Positions 46,737-58,477 of a stretch of 64,000 nucleotides of DNA are shown piece by piece. This DNA is from Hirudinaria manillensis (Eukaryota; Annelida; Clitellata; Hirudinida; Hirudinidae), in assembly GCA_034509925.1 (NCBI GenBank), contig CM067527.1:6814501-6878500 (forward strand), read 5' to 3'. The notes under the pieces were generated by a model. The model was not told the origin of the DNA, ran no database searches, and saw only the letters and a list, made by a program, of their open reading frames with translations. Numbering within the stretch: the stretch's first letter is position 1; each line of letters begins with the position of its first letter. Made by a program: the position numbers and the translations under genes.

Positions 46737-49347
46737 GTTGTTGTTGTTACTATTATTAAACATTACCATGATGAGTGCAGATGACAAAAGCCCCAATACA
46801 TGTCTTTGATATTTATGAATAAGATAATAATTATGTTTCAAAACATTAAAACACAATGTCTTAATAGTTATATTACTTCAACACATAATAATAATAATAT
46901 TAATAATAATAACAATAATATTAATAATAAGAAGAAAAAGAATAACTAATGCTGGGCCTAACCCTTAATAATTTGGGGCCACTTCAGGTAACTCACCTCA
47001 GCTTTGAGAACATCCTGTTGTTCTTCAACCTTCTTGACAATTTCATACCTGTTACACCTGAAGTATCCACCAGTGGCAGTACTGTGCTTCTTCCAAGGTT
47101 CAAGGCAGACCCAGCAAAAGTCGTGTTTGCACTGCGTATTGTTTTCATCAGATTCATGGTGCAAATGGCCATTATGTTGTTAAATCAAAAGAATAATTTC
47201 AAAGCAGATATTCATTGTCATTGTTTTCCTTTGAAGTAAAGCACATACCAATATACCATGATATACATATACTGAGGTAATCATAACTTAGAATCAACCC
47301 TTACCACAAAGCAATGCATCTGAATTCCTACAACTGATACCAGGACTCAAATTGATAATTTAAAAAGATTCATTAATCACTTTGGAACATTTCATGTGGT
47401 TGCATCCCTCGTTCTTCTGAATCGGAGACTTGCAGTTCGGACAGGGCTTCGAATTGGTCACCAGCCACAGGCAGTTGGCAGAGTTTTCCGTCTTCTCGTC
47501 CGTTCCAGTCACTGGGGTAAAAGTAAATACATAACTTCTGATCCAATTTTCATTCTTCAATCGTCAATTCCCAATAAACCAATGCTTCTATCTGGCTAAA
47601 AGAACCTCTTGGCAACTCATATATTTATAATACATATAATATTCATTACATATAATATAATATCTATAATATATAATTTCTACTTTTAGTATTCCCTCAA
47701 TATTCCCCAAGGGGCATTCCACCTCCCCTCCCTAAAAGATGCTTTTTGTCGCCCGTCTTACATTCCTCGGGCTTTATCTCCGCAATCTTCGAATACCAGT
47801 TCTTCCAATTCTCACAGCTGGCTGGTTCATGGGCTTCACCAAGGCATTCCCTGACAATTGTTTTGATAATTAATTTTACAGAAACAAAAACACAATATTA
47901 AAAAAAAACAAAACAATAATAACAGTAAACGATCAAGTGCAAGAAGTGATAAATCAAGAAATGGCCTGTTGAAAAGCAGAGACCGAGCGACCTCGGATGT
48001 TTCAAAAAGCGCCGCATCGATTATCCATCAATGTGAAAATGTTATTATTGAAATAAATTACAGGATAATAATGCAGATCCCATGATCAAATCATAATTAT
48101 CAACGTCAGGTCCATTCAAGAACGATTCGAAGATGATTCAATCAAAACCAACCAGCAGAAAGTGTGTCCGTTTCCACAGTCGACGGCGTGAGACGTTTCC
48201 GAGGGACTCGAGACGAACCCCGACCCTCTGTGCCCCGGGGAGACGATCTTCTGGGCCTCCGGCAGCCTCACCGCCCTGCCGCAGCCCGGGTGGGGGCACC
48301 ACTTTATGCTCGGGTTGCTCTCGACGAAGGCCTGGAAATTGAAATGCCAAAATAGGATTTAAATAAATTAATAGGATTTAAATTGTGGTCGCTCGTGTTT
48401 CCAATCAAATGCTTACTTATAAAACTAATTAAACTAAATATTTGTATTTAATCAATTGATTCATTTGTTAGTGTATCATTAGGGTCCATTTATTTGGATT
48501 CAATACACACCCAATCAATGATAGTTGATAGAACTTTGGGTCAACCATTTATACTAATAGTTCCCCATTCCAAGCAAAGAAAGCTCCATTACAACATTTA
48601 GTCGATGCACAAAGCATCACTAAAAACAAATTTGTAACAAAAAACAAAAATTGCTCAGGTGAATGATGCAAAGTCAACACAAACCATAATACACATTGAC
48701 CAATGCATAGATCTACAAGTATCTGTTCAATCAATCAATCAATCAATAAATAAATGAATCAATCAATCAATCAATCAATCACTCAATCAATCAGTTACCT
48801 TGATGTCAAACTGGAGATATCTCGATGCCATGTCCCTGGAGACAAGTGTCTCAATGATGTCAACAGGCACCAACTTGTTGCACATGTAACCGGCACAGGT
48901 GATGCTGTGCGCCTCTCCGGCTGCTATCTTCCCATCCAGGTACCTGATGGTTAACATCGGTATCATGATTGAAGTAAACAAATCAATTAACTGATAATCG
49001 ATTAGTCGATCATTGGTGCCATGATTGAAGTAGCAAATGAATTAACTGAGTCAATTAGTTGATAGGTGCAATTAACGTGCTTTTCCCTTACATGCCCCAG
49101 CATCTCCGACAGAACTGGTGACCGCACGGCATGGGCACTGGTTCTTCCAGGTGTGAGATCGAACAGGTGCATATTCCACACTGAAAAGTGACGAAAGGTC
49201 GGCATAAATTATAAAATTATGGAGCAATAATTAAACTGCTAATTCAGTTAAGTTGGAGATATTTCACATGACGTTTGAAAGTTATTATAAAAAGATCAAT
49301 AACAAATAACCGATTAATGAATTAACAATAATAATAATATTAATAAC

Positions 49348-49378
<31 letters not shown>

Positions 49379-49881
49379 GAATTATTAAAAGATCAACTAA
49401 TAACAAGTTAACAAGGAGCCTTGGAGGCAAAGAATGTCACCAACCACTCTCTCGAAAGACAGCATCGGAACCGTCAACGTCGGACTCTTCAGCTCGACGT
49501 CGTTGGGGTCGCAACGACCCGGGAAGCCTTCGACGCCCGACCAATCGGAGAAGAGGGTGAGGGGCGGAGTGACCCCGCACTTTTCGCAGCAGGCCACCGG
49601 ATCTTTGATCCACGCTTCGAGGAGCATTTCGCGAGACCATTCTGCAGACGAAGAATTTAAATCATTTCATGAAATATTCAAATAATTATTTGGAAATTTT
49701 AAATGTACTCAATAGAAGATTTTTTTGTAAATCTGCGACAAAACAAAAGTCCTTATTTAAGGAGCAGAATTTGATGGATTATTTTGATTAATTATTACAA
49801 TAATTTTAAATAAGTCAGCAAGAACTGCAAGACATTTAAATTAGTAAGCAGATTCAATTATCTCTTAATTTCCAAAGTCTC

Positions 49882-49914
<33 letters not shown>

Positions 49915-51636
49915 TAATAATAATAATAATAATAATAATAGCAACATTACTCTACTTGGAAATTCCCACAAATTCTTACAAAAGCCAAAATGCATCCTCA
50001 GAATATGCACACATGTCACAAGTTTTTGAGACTCTGAATGATTGGGGCAATTTATGATGCATAAAACTCTTTTGTCTCATAATTATCATTAATATAGACT
50101 ATATTTATATCATTATCACTAACCTCATCATCGTCGTCGTCATTGAGACCTCTTATATTCACAGTTGCACTAATTTTATTTCCTGAGGTTCATTGGAATT
50201 TCTAACAACTTGCCAATAAAGTCCATAGACCTCTTCATTTTAACATTTATCTTAATCTTTAACCATTTCAAATAAGCTTAACCAACAACCACAACCACAT
50301 TTTTGTAGCAGGCCACCAAGAGTTAGCCCTTGGGGTAGGGGGTGTCCCGATTACAAAATCTTGCTGCCAGTGCTCCAATGACACCCTAACGAGAAACAAT
50401 CTTCAACAATTCTTCTCGAGTGATCCGTTTGTATGGTCATCCACCAGGGGGTTAATTATGGGAAAATATAATTTCCAGGGGCATAATTACGAATTACGTT
50501 GTTGTAAATGTAATTAATGTTACGCACTTGCAATTATATCGTTGCACCTCCGCATTCTCGGGATGTTATTGTTAAAGGTTGACCTTTTTTTAATGCTAAA
50601 TATGCAAACATGCAGTTTTTTGTTTATACTTTGGACTTTGACATGGTAATTCAATAAGAGTCAGGTCAATGATGATACCAAAGATAGGAGTGTTGAAGGT
50701 AATACCCTATCCCCCATAATATCTGCCTAATCCTATATCAATCCATCAGTGACCAAAACAACCATCAATCAATAAAATCAAAGAACCATCCATCAATCTA
50801 AACAAATCCAATTTGCACTTCTGGAGTGCTATTCGCAGGCAAAGTAGGCATCAAAGGACAACTCCAAAGACATCGTCATCATCATCATCACTACCACCAC
50901 CATCATCATCATCGTCATCATCACCATGATTCCTGAGAAGTGCCTCTGCAGTGAACAGGGGCACGTGCAACATGTCCGAAGTTTCGACCAGCAGTTGGTC
51001 TTTTGCCTCCTGGAGGTCCTGAGCCCTCAGACCACTGTAACCCTGTTGTGATGATGAAGATTATTATATTTTTTTCAAATTTTTGTAATCATTATCATTT
51101 TTGACATTTGCATTGTCATCATAATCGCTACTTATTTATTTATTTCGAAATACAAACTGAAGGCCCACTTGGACCACTGACATTCTGTGCAAAAAACCCA
51201 ACAAAGCCAATCAGGTATACATAAAAAAAAATGATTAAGATCCAATATGGCTATTGGAGTACTAAAACAAGAGGCTGTTCCTTCACCATAAGTAAGTAAT
51301 ATTTATTGGAATAATATTTATTTAAATAATATTTATTGGAATAATATTTATTGAAATAATATTTATTGGAATAATATTTATTGAAATAATATTTATCAAA
51401 TATAACATGATGTTGGCAATAGGATGTTTTGGCATCATAATCATGGAGCATTCCTTATAAATCAAGGCATAAAGGTTCACCTCGTCGAGGTCGTAGGAGT
51501 TCATGAGGTCGGACTCTTCTGGTTTTTGATCGTCATCCTGAAACAAGAGGATACTTTCATTCCAAATGATGCAAATGGATAAATTAATAATTAGTGGCAA
51601 TTAGTAATTAACATCAAACAATTAATCAATTATTGG

Positions 51637-51722
<86 letters not shown>

Positions 51723-54700
51723 CCTAACTACCTAAAGTAAGATTTTAAAAAAAAGTCAACTTAGGAATTCTCACAGAAAAGACCATCTTGGACTCAAGGT
51801 ACAGAGCTATGGCGTCGTGTCCCATCTTCTCGGCGCAGTCGCACGGAGTTTCCTTCAAATGGTTCTCGGCAAACAAGGGAGCACCGCTGGCCACCAGCAT
51901 CTGACGAGGAACAAAATGGTGGCGATCGTAATCCATGAAAGTCATCATCTTTCAAAAAGTTGCGGCAATCGTTTTAAATGCTTTCTCTTCTTTTCAATTA
52001 TTTACGGTCAAATTTAAAAGTTTTGCTTTATTCATCTCTCTTTATTACACATTAATTGCATTAATTTTATCATCCATCATTCACAATTTTAATTTTTTTT
52101 AATTACCTTAAATTCATCATCACCATCAACAGCAGCAATGGCGGTATCATCATCATCATCACTACCAAATGATGACTTAATGATGTTAGTATCTCAAAAA
52201 GTGTAAATCTTCTTTCCCCGCTATCTCCGCGTCGCCATCTCCCCATTTCCACCTCCCCATCTCCAGCTCCCCACAACCATTCCTCCACCTTTTTCTCCTT
52301 CCATCCACTCCATCCATGCACCGTCAGATCAAAAAATTATGGCCCATAACAGTGGACCCTCCCACATGCGACCAGACGTTTTTATCGACGTTTGAGAAAT
52401 TACATTAAAACTCTCTTAAATGTTTTTTAATTCGATTTCTCGGTCGTCGAAGGTGCGAAATATCGAAATATTATTAGTGTTTAATATTTTTATAATTATG
52501 TATATCGTAATAAAACCTTCGATTAATTTATTCATTAATTTGTCAATCAATTCATTAAATATTTGTGCCCAAATATCATTAAAATGTTTGAATAAACTTT
52601 TAATACCCATCAATATTAACAACATGGTAATGATTGAAATCAAGTTAAAAAGTTATGTAATATTCAATTAGTACATAACAATTTGTTTTTCATAAAGAAT
52701 TTTAAAGATTTTCATTATGACTACTTTGTCTTTAATGAAAAATCCTGAAATGCCAGCATCAAGCAACATCAAATGGTTGAATAAAGTAGTGAAAATAGTG
52801 AGAACGTAATTTAATAATTTTAAAACTTCAATGACGATAACAACACAATAATAACAAAAAGTAATGTTTTTTAAAAAAAATAATAATAATTTAAAATAAT
52901 AACTAAGATTTTAAAATTACAACAACATCACAGAAGAAACAAGGCCCTTAAAATACAACCTCTGGAGACTTGTTGTTGTTGTTATTGTTGATGAAGATGC
53001 AGAAGATCAGAAGCAGAAGGACATAAAAATTAAAAGAAACAGAGAAGCTAAAAGAATGAACATCTCTGGAAAAGCAGAACCCAAAAACCCACAACTGAAA
53101 CTGAAACTTGCTCCAACCGATCAATCATTCGATCCATCCAAACTTCATCCAACCGATCAATCACTCGATCCATCCAAACTTTATCCAACTGCCAATCCAC
53201 GCAACCATCCAAAACGGTGACGAGGAATAATCCGTCCGACCGTCGAGGCAATAAACGAGTTGCACCACCGACAGCGGACGAATCCTCCTGCCGATCGCTC
53301 CGAGTCGGGATCTTTCGGTCTCCGGTGTCGCGTATTTTTTCCGTAGCCGCCTCATTTTTCCATAAATTTTGGGGGCATTCGAAGCAAGGTCGACGACCTT
53401 CGATTGCCATTGGTCGACTAATAATAGCTCGGGTCGGCCCTGAGGATGGCTTGGTGTTGCAAGCGATGCGTGAAGTCTTCATCAGATGTTTTAGTTTATT
53501 AATTATAGTAGTTATATAGTTTATTATTTATAGTATTTAATTTTAATTTATTCATTAACTAAACTAACAGGAATGTTACATGTTCACATTAAAAATGGTA
53601 AGGTTTAGTTATGACCTCATGAATCTAATCCATAAACTTTATAATTGAAGTGAAAAAGTATGACTCATTCAAATTAACAAAATGTCTTTCTAGCATCTTT
53701 CTAGTAGAATTTTAATCATCAGTGCAATCATCCATTCCATCATCTTTACAACCATCATTGTCATCATCATCATCATCGTCACCATCATCATCATCATCAT
53801 CATAACCATCATTTGAATGTAATGAAGTCAAATTCACAATTTGTAGTGCATTTCTCCCCTGTTTGCATAAAATATTGCAGACCAACAATGTAAACATTGT
53901 TAAATTTAATTTTTTTTAATTTTAAATCACCAAAAACATTGTTGTTAAATTTACAAAATTAACAGCTGATGATTGTCACTTCAAAAACCCTGTTCTGTCA
54001 ACATACAATGTCGGCTTATTTGTCATCCCCATCGGACTGCATTAATGCCTCAATCACTCAACCAATCAATCGTTCAATCGCTCACAAGATTAGCTCCTTC
54101 TTCAAGGTCAAGGTCAAGTGTACGATCAGCTGATGACCAGTCAATTAGCAATTAACTAACTACTGTTATTTTGCAGCAGCAGCAATAATAATAATAATAA
54201 TATTTTAAAAATTTATTCAAATAATAATTTATAATAGGTTATATCATAATATATGATTGTTAATCATTGCAGTAATGTGGTGACCTAAGAGGCACAAAAA
54301 TGTAAACAGACCAATGGACTGGAAGTCGGGCATCCTGCTAAATCGGAAGAGACGGATGTCACGGTGTTTATTTATTTGCGTAGGCGTGTGCGTGTGTGTA
54401 TGTGTGACTCAAGAAAGCAATTAGTAAAGTCATCTGCCATTCAGGAAGATGGTGATGACGATGACGACGACGGTGATGATGGCAGTGGTGATGGTGACCA
54501 ACATGATGATGATGTCGACAATAACGACGATGATGCAGGTCTTGTAATGGAATCTGCATTTGAGCAAAAGCGCCTCCCTCCATCGTAGATGATGCGGTGC
54601 GGACATGCGTTCCACGTTCCCATGGCAACAACTCTTTCAATATTCAGTGATCCCATTAGTAACAACAAACCACAAACATTATCCTAAGTAATCCTCAACA

Positions 54701-57229
54701 TTAGTGGCAATATGTAGTTGATAATGGTATTAATATAATTACCTTTTGAAATTATTAATTAAATAATATTATTTATTACTAGCATCAATTGCAATCAATA
54801 AATCTTCATGAGAAGCCACAAACTGAAAATGGGAACGAACTGAGAAAGAAATAAAATGGCCACTCACTAAATCTTCTACAATTGCAGGTAATTAATTATC
54901 TCATTTAACACCTGTGCAGTCATGATTGTTATTATCAGGATGTCATTATTGAGTACTAGGGTGATTTGGTGGGTGAGTGAATGAATGACTTAAGGAGTGA
55001 GCAAACTTAGGTTAAAGCTCTACTCAAAGAAAGACATGAAATGAAAGAAATGAAAAGAATTTTAAAAAAATAATAATGAATTGATGCAAAAACTGATGTC
55101 AGATGAATTCATGCACATGAATCCTTTATGAATGGGGATTCCCAGAAGTGACAGAAAGCTCCTCTTTTCAACAAAATGCAAAATTTCTTCTAGCAAACAG
55201 ATATTGATCAGCTTGGAAGAGCAAGCTTATTTGTTTACAAAGCTGTGCTTTTATAATAGGATCATAATTATGGCCTTAATAATTACAATTAATTACTGGT
55301 ATTAACAACAATTTAAAAAAACTTCGGGTTCTATTTTCTCACCAATATTTAGATGTCAGACAATTTAAAAATGATTTAATTTCTAGAAAACAATTTTTAA
55401 TATTTTATTTTAAAATATAAAAACTAAGAAATAAACAATTGTATGTCAGATACAACATAAACAATCTCAATGCATGAAAAACATTTCATCTTTAAGGCAA
55501 CTAGAAATACCCACATTATCATAATCATTTGCATTTTGAGAATTTTATTATATGATTATTATTATAATCAGCATAAAATAATAAGAAATATTGATGATAT
55601 ATGAGTTACTTATTATTATTATTATTATTAAAATGGATAAATTATTAAACTCATAAATTGGCATTTAAGCTGTGATGTCAACAAACCTCAACCATCTTTT
55701 GGATGCCAGAGTAAGCAGCATAATGAAGGGCTGTGTTTTCTTTCTGGTAAAAAAAAAACAGAAATTTTTTTCCATTTATAATTTATTCATTCATAAATTG
55801 CCTCAAAAAAAACTTAAAATAAAAATAACATTTAATTTAATAATTGCACGAGCAAATGCCAGCATTTGTTATTTCCATGGTAATATTTAAAACAAAAATT
55901 AAGGTTAATTTAAGTTTATATTGCAAGATAATCTCAAGATAACAAGATAACAAAACGTTAAACAAAATTCAAAACACTTTCAACGTTTATTTGTTTAAAC
56001 CTAATTAATTTAATTGCAATTTAAAGTTTGAATTTATTACAAATAATTTCCTTATTAAAATACTTATTAAAAGTCAAAAGAATGCACTGAGAACTGGGAG
56101 TTGTACAATTAAATCAGTGATGAATCTAATCGACTAGTCCTTTCGTCAAAACTTTATCCTAAAAACCCAAATTTTGGTCCTCCTAACTTCAAGCAGCCCC
56201 ATGCAGCTCGCTCGCAACTCACGCCCGCACAACCTCCCTCACCTCATCGATGGCTACGAGGTCAGCCTTTTCGGCCCTGCCGTCCTGCAAAGTCGGACCG
56301 CACCACTGGAGGACGAGGGAAAGGCATTCCACCCTCTTGCGCTGCTGGACCAGGGTCGGTTTGCCGTCGACGCAGCAGAGGGCGTGGAGGACGCTTTCAT
56401 TGCGGTTGTTCTTCTTGTTCGGATTGCCGCCCAGTTCGGCCAAGAAGATCCTTGAGTGGGGTGCGGGAGAATGATGAGTCGTGCGAGTTGATTGGGTTGG
56501 GTTGAGTTGGATTGTAAGAGTGTTAAGTTGGTTGCATGAAATATATGGACAGATTTTTGGCAATAAATGGATGGATAGAAAGTAGATGAATGATTGATGC
56601 AGTTGCTGAAGTCCAACTTGGCATTTCCCACTTTTTTTAGTTTCGCTACTCAGTTTTCTTCTTTCTGTTTGTTTATTTATGCTGTATTGTATCTATATTT
56701 TGTTGCATCATGATTGTAGTTGGCTTCTAAGCCAAGATGATGATGGGATATATGATGATGCTATATGATGAACCTTAACGACGTTGCGGCATTAATTTCT
56801 GTAATTTCTTAATTAACAGGTAATGATTAAATTTTAGTTTCAATTTCACAGTTTATAGTCTCTCACCACAATATCACTTTTCCTTTTATATGACATTCAT
56901 TGTTCATCAAAGGGTCTAACTGTTGTAAAACATTCAAATGTTCACTTAATTCTAAGCAAAAATATGAATCAGATCCCTTTAAATAACCAATTTTTTTTCA
57001 ATTCGAGGAAATAATTACCAATAGTTGCAGATGCATCTTACCTCAGCAAGGATTTCATGGCATGTTTTGCCACGTAGTGCATCGGGGTGTTGTGATCGTA
57101 GCTGTCCCCATAAGAGATGTTCGGATCTAATCCCTTATGGAGGTCGCTGTTGTGAGTGTACAGTTGGATTGCTGCATATTCATCCCCACTGATGATGTGC
57201 TTTCGAAACTTGGACAAGGTGCTGCCCAT
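41473..57229 (-). CDS. ANKIB1: Ankyrin repeat and RING-IBR-RING E3 ubiquitin ligase (ANKIB1)
   Basis: Exons 5' to 3' (minus): 57042-57229, 56243-56450, 55687-55743, 51775-51900, 51481-51537, 50925-51042, 49448-49641, 49092-49180, 48799-48943, 48153-48331, 47762-47850, 47381-47511, 46997-47131, 46561-46647, 46052-46267, about 45545-45727, 44943-45228, 41473-41582. Frames close throughout (about 865 aa; human ANKIB1 is near 1090). The N-terminus [17 protein letters not shown] matches ANKIB1. Ankyrin repeats: [48 protein letters not shown]. Then [22 protein letters not shown]1: [55 protein letters not shown]2: [19 protein letters not shown], with the catalytic Cys of Ariadne-type ligases in GCNHM, then CKHDFCWVC. 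The Ariadne-like helices ([15 protein letters not shown]) follow, and a C-terminal ubiquitin-interacting motif [12 protein letters not shown]. The exon 16 donor (AAG|gcatac, GC type) and the exon 7 donor are the least certain. Shorter than human mainly in the C-terminal linker. Confidence 0.93.
41911..42147 (-). other. Open patch in last ANKIB1 intron, possible transposon relic
   Basis: GC-richer than its surroundings. On the minus strand it reads [10 protein letters not shown]...[14 protein letters not shown], a Cys/His spacing faintly like the C-terminal zinc finger of piggyBac transposases. On the plus strand it contains GGTTCAAATCCC, which matches a pol III B box as in tRNA-derived SINEs. 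Either reading is weak. Confidence 0.25.
43460..43819. repeat. CAT/CGT/GAT trinucleotide-rich region in ANKIB1 intron
   Basis: Imperfect ATC/GTC and GAT runs give long Asp-rich or Val/Ile-rich frames on both strands; this is the mark of a microsatellite, not of a gene. Confidence 0.8.
44742..44792. repeat. (AAT)n microsatellite
   Basis: AAT/AAC trinucleotide run inside the last ANKIB1 intron. Confidence 0.9.
46690..46748. repeat. (ATT)n(GTT)n microsatellite
   Basis: About fifteen ATT followed by GTT units, in the intron between ANKIB1 exons 13 and 14; its minus-strand frame gives a false poly-Asn. Confidence 0.95.
48728..48792. repeat. (AATC)n microsatellite
   Basis: AATC/AATA tetranucleotide run ending beside the donor of ANKIB1 exon 9 (48798). 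Confidence 0.9.
49327..49376. repeat. (AAT)n microsatellite
   Basis: AAT run just 3' of ANKIB1 exon 7 in gene orientation. Confidence 0.9.
49882..49940. repeat. (AAT)n microsatellite
   Basis: Long AAT run in the ANKIB1 intron between exons 6 and 7. Confidence 0.95.
51125..51215. repeat. Dispersed repeat fragment, matches 4262-4395
   Basis: Same block order as the fragment in the propeller array (see 4262-4395), here next to a TTTATTTATT run. Confidence 0.45.
51295..51400. repeat. 15-16 bp minisatellite (AATAATATTTATTGGA)n
   Basis: About six copies of AATAATATTTATTGGA / ..GAA; lies just 3' of ANKIB1 exon 5 in gene orientation. Confidence 0.9.
51634..51722. repeat. (GATT)n microsatellite
   Basis: About twenty GATT units between ANKIB1 exons 4 and 5. 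Confidence 0.95.
53048..53482 (-). other. 144-codon frame in ANKIB1 intron 3, status unclear
   Basis: The minus-strand frame begins [20 protein letters not shown] and is GC-richer than the 3.8-kb intron around it. The C-terminal part is built from a 35-40 bp tandem repeat ([11 protein letters not shown] / [11 protein letters not shown]). No homologue recognised. It may be a repeat-derived false frame, or an exon of a small nested or alternative transcript. Confidence 0.25.
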
Positions 57230-57440
57230 AACAATTTCTGTCTGGCTGCCTTGTTGGATCCAATCTTTGAGAATCTGATCTGAGGGGCTGCAAGACCCTT
57301 TTCTTGTCTGTTATGAGGCTCAAAGTTATACGCCGTTTTTCTACCGATAGTGCTCGCTTATCAGACTTTTGGCTCAATGAGTTTATCGGAATTTCTCATT
57401 TTAATGTACATTCAAAGGTTTTATGTTCATTAGTGTTTCA
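57230..57440. promoter_or_regulatory. Shared promoter region of ANKIB1 and the CCHCR1-like gene
   Basis: About 200 bp separate the ANKIB1 ATG (minus strand, 57229) from the first plus-strand coding-like sequence (from about 57446). No TATA box is evident. Head-to-head spacing this small suggests a bidirectional promoter. Confidence 0.5.
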
Positions 57441-57445
57441 TAACA

Positions 57446-57588
57446 GTGTGGTTGCGGAAATCCAACAAAAGCAACAAGAAGCCATCGCGTAAATCCCAGC
57501 GGCGACTGCGATTTGAGAAGAGGATAAAGACTGCCCAGAATTTAGCAGCTGAACAAAAGGATGAAATTCTAAACGAAAATAATTCGTG
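57446..57588 (+). other. Candidate 5' coding exon of the CCHCR1-like gene
   Basis: An open, basic, helix-prone stretch (VWLRKSNKSNKKPSRKSQ, then RRLRFEKRIKTAQNLAAEQK) follows an acceptor-like ATAACAG. It has no ATG of its own. A donor at CATCGC|gtaaat would join in phase to the exon at 58478; one at TTC|gtgaaa would not. The true start of the protein is therefore unresolved. Confidence 0.4.
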
Positions 57589-58477
57589 AAATATGGATTG
57601 TTGCTGTTCAGTCAATAACAAAAGATCCACAAAATAATAACCACAGCTCTCAAATCGCTCCTAAAATCCTTTCAAGTTCATTCCAAGACTCTAGAAGAGA
57701 CGATCTCTTTGTTTATATTGAATTGACATTTTAAAAACCTGCATAATTTAAGACGTATTGTCCTAGAAATTCTGCCAGGCATCTGCTAACGTAAAAATAT
57801 AATGAATTTTCCCAAAACATTATAAATAATTAATCAAGAAATCTTAAACTATGTAAATTCCTTTTTAAAAACACTTGGATTAAAAAGTTTCCTTCAAAAC
57901 CAAGTTTATGTAATGTTATTATATGAAAGCAGGGCATCCAAATTAATTATCTACCTGTTTTATTTTCGACATCATTATTTTGGTATGCTTAGCAACGCAT
58001 GTGTTTACAAACAATATATAATGAATAAACCGATCATTTTAGAGCCTCCGTCATTTTTCTCAAAAAGTTAGTGAAAGAATTTAGCTGAATTTGGCTTTTA
58101 ATATTTTTATGGGTTTGATTCACCATTTTAAATGTCCCAAGAATCCATTGACAGAAACGATTTTAAAATTGAAGATGGCAGAGTTTCCTCACATAAAATC
58201 ATGAGGTTTATTTAGATCTGACTTTATTTTGGCCTAAACATAGAAAATATTTGGTAAGAAATCTTTTACTTTTGAATAGATCTCCAGATGAGAATAACCC
58301 ATTAAATGTCGATTCCTCATCGAACGTGGGTCCCAGAATTAATTTAAATTTATCTGCGTCAATAACATTCATTCAACTTAAATGCCTACAATAATTTCCA
58401 ATTTAAAACATCTATTATCTTATATTTCTTTAGTTACATGACTTAATTATGGCTTCTATTAAATTCCAAGGATGCAG

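Noticed and set aside
46614-46856. Poly-Asn frame on the minus strand
   Set aside because: Produced by an ATT microsatellite; no splice or homology support.
54364-54668. Overlapping His-rich, Ser-rich and Asp-rich frames
   Set aside because: All come from a GAT/CAT repeat within ANKIB1 intron 3.
57304-57492. Plus-strand frame in the ANKIB1/CCHCR1 promoter
   Set aside because: Overlaps the ANKIB1 5' flank, and its frame does not join in phase to the CCHCR1-like exons.
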